DNA of 9,643 nt from the NCBI GenBank assembly GCA_964525485.1, contig CAZGHH010000033.1, positions 1 through 9,643 of the forward strand, given 5' to 3'. The notes beneath the pieces were generated by a model, which worked only from the letters and a program-made list of their open reading frames with translations, made no database searches and had not been told where the DNA came from. Positions 5,964 through 9,643 of the stretch are shown here, in pieces (position 1 is the first letter of the stretch; every line of letters starts with the position of its first letter). A program made the position numbers and the translations under genes. The stretch comes from DAONBD01 sp964525485 (GTDB taxonomy: Bacteria; Patescibacteriota; Gracilibacteria; UBA1369; LOWO2-01-FULL-3).

Positions 5964-6671
5964 ATGGACTTAAATAAAGCAACTCTCATACAGAAAAAAA
6001 ACCTGACTTACGATGTCATTGAATTAAAATTCAAACCACAAAATTCAGGGATGTTTTTTCAGAATTTCAAAGCCGGAAAATTTATATCAATCAAAGTGCC
6101 AGGTGAAAAAATTACATTTCGATCATATTCAATATCAGGCATCACGGAAACTGGCGAATTTGAACTTTGTGTAAAAATCGTAGAGGGCGGTAGTGGAAGT
6201 AATTTTTTAAATAGTCTAAATGAAGAAACGGAGATCGAGTATTTGGGACCGAACGGACATTTTATTTTTAATACACAGCAGAACAAAAAAGTATTTATGG
6301 TAGCAACAGGCACCGGCCTTGCACCCATAAAAGCAATGCTGGAAGAGCAGTTAACGAGCGGAAACGCGCAAAAGTTCGAACTCGTATTCGGTATCCGGTT
6401 TGTCAAAGATATTTTTTATAAAAACCTCTTCGATTCAATCGCTACAAAATATTCAAACTTCAAATATTCAATCGCAGTATCACGCCCCGAAGATGAATCG
6501 TTCACGGGCTTCGTAGGTCGCGTCACCGATTATCTGCGCGCACAAAACCTCGACGCAAACTCGACCGAAGTCTACATCTGCGGACTAAAAGAAATGGTAG
6601 ATGAGGTAAATAATATAATGATTGAAAAAGGACTTTCAAAAGAATCTATTCATTTTGAGAGATTTAACTAG
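5964..6671 (+). CDS. Ferredoxin-NADP(+) reductase-like FAD/NAD(P)H oxidoreductase
   Basis: This 235-aa soluble protein has the two-domain FNR fold. The N-terminal FAD-binding barrel carries RSYS (53-56), which contacts the flavin, and GGSGSNFL (75-82), the phosphate-binding stretch. The C-terminal nucleotide domain has GTGLAP (116-121) and VYICGLKEMV (203-212), whose Cys-Gly is the usual NAD(P)H-side motif. It ends FERFN. There is no 2Fe-2S, heme or membrane domain, so the electron partner must be another protein or a small molecule such as free flavin or a ferric complex. It starts 7 bases after the transporter stop and closes the three-gene unit; its stop is the only TAG in the window. Whether it serves metal handling or is merely co-transcribed cannot be decided. 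NADH versus NADPH preference cannot be read from the motifs. Confidence 0.92.
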   Translation: MDLNKATLIQKKNLTYDVIELKFKPQNSGMFFQNFKAGKFISIKVPGEKITFRSYSISGITETGEFELCVKIVEGGSGSNFLNSLNEETEIEYLGPNGHFIFNTQQNKKVFMVATGTGLAPIKAMLEEQLTSGNAQKFELVFGIRFVKDIFYKNLFDSIATKYSNFKYSIAVSRPEDESFTGFVGRVTDYLRAQNLDANSTEVYICGLKEMVDEVNNIMIEKGLSKESIHFERFN

Positions 6672-6728
6672 ACGCAGATTTCGCAACATTTTCACCTTCA
6701 AAATCAAAGACCTGCGCATTACACAATC

Positions 6729-7481
6729 TTATTCGTTTATCTTAGCCTTTCTTCCAACCCACCAAATTCCAAGATAAGAAAATGGCGTATCCAAAACCGC
6801 AAACAACATTTTGAATATCCAATAAGGAATAATCAATTTTACGACCAATTGAGCAGGAAATGTTTCAGGACTATAAAAAGCAACAAACATAAATATAGTT
6901 GAATCCAATAATTCCCCTATAAAAGTCGATAAATTTTTGCGAATCCAATAAAAACGGCCTTTCGTCACTCTTTTGAAGAAGTGAAACACGAAAATATCGT
7001 TCATTTGAGATATATAAAAAGCCAAAATGCTCGCAACAGCCATTCTCACGCTGGTTGAGAAAAAAGAAACATAAGCTGGATTTTGTTCCGCAAATCTCTC
7101 AGCTGGAGGCAGTACAACAGAAATTAAGGTTATCCCAATCATAAGAAGCATAGCTACAACCCCAACATTAATCATATCTTTCGAAGCTTTTTTACCAAAA
7201 CATTCATGAACAATATCAACAACCAAGAACATCAAAGGAACTGTCAAAATTCCAACTGAAACTCTCACTGTATCAAAAAATTTAAAAGGTAAAGGATCAT
7301 TCCCGGTCCAAGTCAAGACCTGACTTGCAAGCCAAACAATAGGATAAAAAATCACATCCAAAGGCAAGGCTATCCAAGTAGGCACTGAGAACTCAGCTAT
7401 TTTTGCTCCGAGTGTGTTAGCGAGAACGAGAGCCATTACAAAAACGCCCACGAGTAACAAATGCTTTCTTTCTGTGCTCAT
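6729..7481 (-). CDS. Queuosine precursor transporter, VUT/YhhQ family
   Basis: This 250-aa membrane protein of about six helices belongs to the VUT family (formerly DUF165). E. coli YhhQ of this family imports preQ0/preQ1, precursors of the tRNA wobble base queuosine. Diagnostic stretches are DIVHECFGKKASKD (89-102), SQMNDIFVFHFFKRVTKGRF (158-177, an SQ...D motif) and WIRKNLSTFIGELLDSTIF (179-197), corresponding to the family's W-R-N-S-T...D-T pattern. I chose ATG 7481 because it leaves a short hydrophilic start before helix 1, as is usual. ATG 7508 and non-ATG starts further up (near a GGGAGGG at about 7527-7533) are possible. It ends 57 bases from the convergent oxidoreductase gene and follows tRNA-Leu on the same strand. 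No queuosine synthesis gene is in view, so it implies salvage. Confidence 0.9.
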   Translation of the reverse strand: MSTERKHLLLVGVFVMALVLANTLGAKIAEFSVPTWIALPLDVIFYPIVWLASQVLTWTGNDPLPFKFFDTVRVSVGILTVPLMFLVVDIVHECFGKKASKDMINVGVVAMLLMIGITLISVVLPPAERFAEQNPAYVSFFSTSVRMAVASILAFYISQMNDIFVFHFFKRVTKGRFYWIRKNLSTFIGELLDSTIFMFVAFYSPETFPAQLVVKLIIPYWIFKMLFAVLDTPFSYLGIWWVGRKAKINE

Positions 7482-7575
7482 ATGAAATTGGTTAATTATT
7501 CTGCGCATTTTAGACAACCCCACTTCCCTCCCCGTCGATATGAAAGAAAGTAAACACGTCGACAAGATAGAAAAA

Positions 7576-7662
7576 TGGTGCCCAAGGCGGGAATCGAACC
7601 CGCACCTCCTTGCGAAGACAGGATTTTAAGTCCTGCGCGTCTACCAATTCCGCCACCTGGGC
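7576..7662 (-). tRNA. tRNA-Leu (anticodon TAA)
   Basis: This is a class II tRNA of 87 bases with an encoded CCA (7578-7576). The acceptor GCCCAGG pairs with CTTGGGC, with one G-U pair. The anticodon stem CAGGA/TCCTG holds loop CTTAAAA with anticodon TAA at 7628-7626. The long variable arm typical of tRNA-Leu follows. The T arm is GCGGG/CCCGC with loop TTCGATT. A run of five T directly follows CCA on the minus strand but no strong hairpin precedes it, so read-through into the transporter gene is plausible. Confidence 0.97.
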
Positions 7663-7836
7663 ATAGGGATGAACTTAACGCACGACTGACATTCTCGTGA
7701 TTTTTCACAATAAAATCAAATGATTTTGCATTTTATGAAGATTTTGACTCATCTTTTTATACTATTTTAGCAACAGAAGTGTTGCTCCAAACCTGATTTT
7801 ATGATATAATTGCACGATAAATTTAAAACAAAAAAC
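7663..7836. other. Intergenic region with nested inverted repeats
   Basis: This 174-bp, very AT-rich spacer separates leftward tRNA-Leu from the rightward long gene. It holds AAAATCA (7712-7718) and TGATTTT (7721-7727) around AA. AGCAACA (7769-7775) and TGTTGCT (7780-7786) form a 7-bp stem around GAAG. A wider pair ATAAAAT/ATTTTAT encloses the first repeat. No T-run follows either repeat on the coding side, so they look more like operator sites than terminators. I could not assign a clear tRNA-Leu promoter. Confidence 0.5.
7782..7810 (+). promoter_or_regulatory. Promoter of the long cell-wall hydrolase-like gene
   Basis: TATAAT at 7805-7810 is preceded by TG at 7802-7803, giving an extended -10. 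TTGCTC at 7782-7787 is a weak -35 at exactly 17 bases. The start would be near 7817, with about 20 bases of A-rich leader and no Shine-Dalgarno. The -35 overlaps the right arm of the inverted repeat at 7769-7786, so a bound factor could block it. Confidence 0.6.
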
Positions 7837-9643
7837 ATGTCTAGAGAAGAATTAAAAAAGAATCCAATAGAACCAGTCACTGAAAAACCAGCTGGATTGG
7901 AAAATAGCAATGAAAAACTAGAGGCAAAAGCTACAATTTTAAATGAGGGAAAAGAGAAAAGAGCCCCATTACAAAATGAGGTAGTTCCAGAGAAAGCCGA
8001 ACAATTAACAGCACAGACGATACAAATTGAAAAAGAAAATCCAGCAAGAGCAATGCATATGAAATATTTGGAAACGGCAGAAAAATTGAATGAAGCTGAT
8101 GTAAAAGCAGACGAAGAATTTATTAGAAAAGCATCGATTAAAGACTTAAGAAAAAAATCAAGATTATTAAACGCGAAACCAGCGACAGAAGAAAAACCAA
8201 TAGAACAAATCATGAATTTAAAAGATGAAACAGCAAGACGTCTTCGCGCTTACACAGACACAAGAGATAATAAATGGTACACGATAAATTACGAAAAATT
8301 CGGTTCGGACGCATCAGGTTTATCACACGAAATGAATATTGGACTTGGAGATGTGCTTCTAGATAACGACATAGAAGAAATTTTGGTAATGAAAACTAAC
8401 GGCGAAACGATCAGAGGACATAAACAAATCGTAAACAACAGAGTCGGATTTGCAGATGAAAATGGACAATATATTGCAACATACACAGGAGATAAATTCA
8501 GGATTCTTTCAGGCAAAGAAGTAGATATAAAAAACGAAAAAGAAGTAGCAAGTTATATAAATAAAATAAAAGATCACGACACGACAAGAGAAACAGTAGA
8601 AATATATACAAATACATTTACAAACAGAGAAAGAAATCAAATTGGTGCAGAGAACGCAAAAAAGATTTTGGAATTAAAAAAAGAAGTAAGAGCAAACACA
8701 CAAAACATAACAGATGAGGAACTGTACTTAAAAATAAGCGCACTAGCAAAAACTAAAGCTAAAGAAGCAACAGATCAAAACGAAAAAACACAATGGGAAA
8801 TTATAGAAAAAGATTGCATGGACACAGCAAGAGTAATCGGAGAATTCCCTGGATTTGATTTAAATTTATACAAAAGAAAGATCCACGCCGCTGAAAGCGG
8901 AAAATCTGAATATCGAGCTAGAAACGATAGGCTCGGAAGAAAATTAGGAGTACGATCAAGTAAGTGGGCTTTTGGAAAATATCAATTTTTAGCTCCAACC
9001 GCAGCAGCTCATGGTGCCAGATTTAATCCGGAAAACGAAGAAGAAATACAAGGTTTTCTTAATGATCCAGTAAAACAAGAAGAAGTGATGAATTCGTTCA
9101 CGCTTGCAAATCTAAAAATATATTCACGACTTCCAGAACAAAGAAAACGTGAATTTGCAGAAGCCGGAATAGATGTATACAAAATACTTGGAGCAATGCA
9201 TCTGGGAGGAGCAGGAATATTAAGACGAAGTTTATCAAGTATCAGAAATGCCCAAGACTGGATAGCGACCAACACGAAATCTAAAAAAACTTTAGAATCA
9301 AGTTATTGGAAAAATATGGACTCAGTACGGCCCATCTCAGAAACAGAAGAAAATATGACAGCAAAAGGAGATATGATAACGGTTCCAGAATTTGATAAGA
9401 ACCATAAAAAAATTGTATCAACTTTAAGTAAAAAACAAAGAGATTGGGTCATAGGAAGTAGTTCGGGAGTAACAATTAGCTCGAAAACAAGAAACATTCC
9501 AGATATTGGAGCATTTGGAATAAAAGGAGCTGGTCCAAAAGAAGTGTTTGAAACTATTGAAAATATAGTAGCAAATTTAAATTCAAACGATTTACCAAAA
9601 AAGGTTACATTAGTTGGAATGGGAATGAACGGATTAAGCGAAA
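7837..9643 (+). CDS. Multi-domain lysozyme-like and SGNH-like protein (3' end outside window)
   Basis: The gene is open for 602 codons from ATG 7837 to the window edge. Residues 1-145 are Lys/Glu-rich, with no signal peptide or membrane helix. A small beta-rich module (about 169-225) contains GLGDVLLDNDIEEI and YIATYTGDKFRIL. Residues 229-345 are mostly helical and charged. A lysozyme-like domain (about 349-465) has AAESG with a candidate catalytic Glu353, then WAFGKYQFLAPTAAAHG (377-393) and ILGAMHLGGAG (450-460), as in lytic transglycosylases and phage-type muramidases. From about 533 an SGNH-hydrolase-like domain begins: WVIGSSSG (block I, 533-544), FGIKGAGP (560-567) and VGMGMNGL (block III, 593-600). 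A peptidoglycan-cutting enzyme joined to a possible esterase is suggested. With no signal peptide, export would need another route. The SGNH call is tentative because blocks I and III are altered and block V is not visible. Confidence 0.8.
   Translation, partial: MSREELKKNPIEPVTEKPAGLENSNEKLEAKATILNEGKEKRAPLQNEVVPEKAEQLTAQTIQIEKENPARAMHMKYLETAEKLNEADVKADEEFIRKASIKDLRKKSRLLNAKPATEEKPIEQIMNLKDETARRLRAYTDTRDNKWYTINYEKFGSDASGLSHEMNIGLGDVLLDNDIEEILVMKTNGETIRGHKQIVNNRVGFADENGQYIATYTGDKFRILSGKEVDIKNEKEVASYINKIKDHDTTRETVEIYTNTFTNRERNQIGAENAKKILELKKEVRANTQNITDEELYLKISALAKTKAKEATDQNEKTQWEIIEKDCMDTARVIGEFPGFDLNLYKRKIHAAESGKSEYRARNDRLGRKLGVRSSKWAFGKYQFLAPTAAAHGARFNPENEEEIQGFLNDPVKQEEVMNSFTLANLKIYSRLPEQRKREFAEAGIDVYKILGAMHLGGAGILRRSLSSIRNAQDWIATNTKSKKTLESSYWKNMDSVRPISETEENMTAKGDMITVPEFDKNHKKIVSTLSKKQRDWVIGSSSGVTISSKTRNIPDIGAFGIKGAGPKEVFETIENIVANLNSNDLPKKVTLVGMGMNGLSE

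Noticed and set aside
6672..6728. Possible terminator between the reductase and YhhQ-like genes
   Set aside because: CGCAG (6673-6677) can pair with CTGCG (6712-6716), but the loop is about 34 bases and no T-run follows.
7482..7565. N-terminal extension of the YhhQ-like protein from a TTG near tRNA-Leu
   Set aside because: The extra 28 residues are not typical of the family, and ATG 7481 leaves the expected short lead before helix 1. The GGGAGGG in this stretch keeps a GTG/TTG start possible but unsupported.
7496..7708. Minus-strand reading frame running through tRNA-Leu
   Set aside because: It overlaps a complete tRNA gene and has no protein-like features.
297..9643. CRISPR array, insertion sequence or integrase-bounded island
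   Set aside because: No spaced direct repeats, transposase or recombinase motifs, and no duplicated tRNA 3' ends were seen.

Overview
The window is AT-rich bacterial DNA carrying nine protein genes (one cut by the right edge) and two tRNA genes. Start codons follow short A-rich leaders without Shine-Dalgarno sequences, and the eight visible stops are seven TAA and one TAG. With several poorly characterised exported proteins, this fits a member of the Candidate Phyla Radiation (Patescibacteria). No in-frame TGA interrupts the conserved genes, so the UGA=Gly code of Gracilibacteria/Absconditabacteria is not in use. A standard-code lineage such as Peregrinibacteria is a reasonable guess, but it is an inference.

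Left part (1-2548): a 296-bp non-coding leader with an isolated perfect Shine-Dalgarno in front of a ten-codon ORF. Then come clpP (protease subunit), a convergent rimK-type ATP-grasp ligase, and a divergent PsbP-like lipoprotein. Promoters for rimK and the lipoprotein gene appear to share a palindromic -35 element.

Middle (2549-6671): a tRNA-Cys gene stands just upstream of an unrecognised exported, single-pass membrane protein. A tight three-gene unit follows. It encodes a soluble protein with the Mg2+-sensing part of MgtE (PRC-like region, MgtE_N, two CBS domains) but no MgtE channel; an SLC11/NRAMP-fold transporter whose metal-site residues look like the Mg2+-transporting NRMT branch; and a small FAD/NAD(P)H oxidoreductase. 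This is the most interesting part: a metal sensor separated from its usual pore and placed beside a different one.

Right part (6672-9643): on the minus strand lie a queuosine-precursor transporter of the YhhQ/VUT family and, upstream of it, tRNA-Leu(UAA). After a 174-bp intergenic region with nested inverted repeats and a good extended -10 promoter, a long plus-strand gene runs off the window. Its product has a Lys/Glu-rich N-terminus with no signal peptide, a small beta-rich module, a helical stretch, a lysozyme-like domain and the start of an SGNH-hydrolase-like domain. It looks like a multi-domain cell-wall-acting protein.
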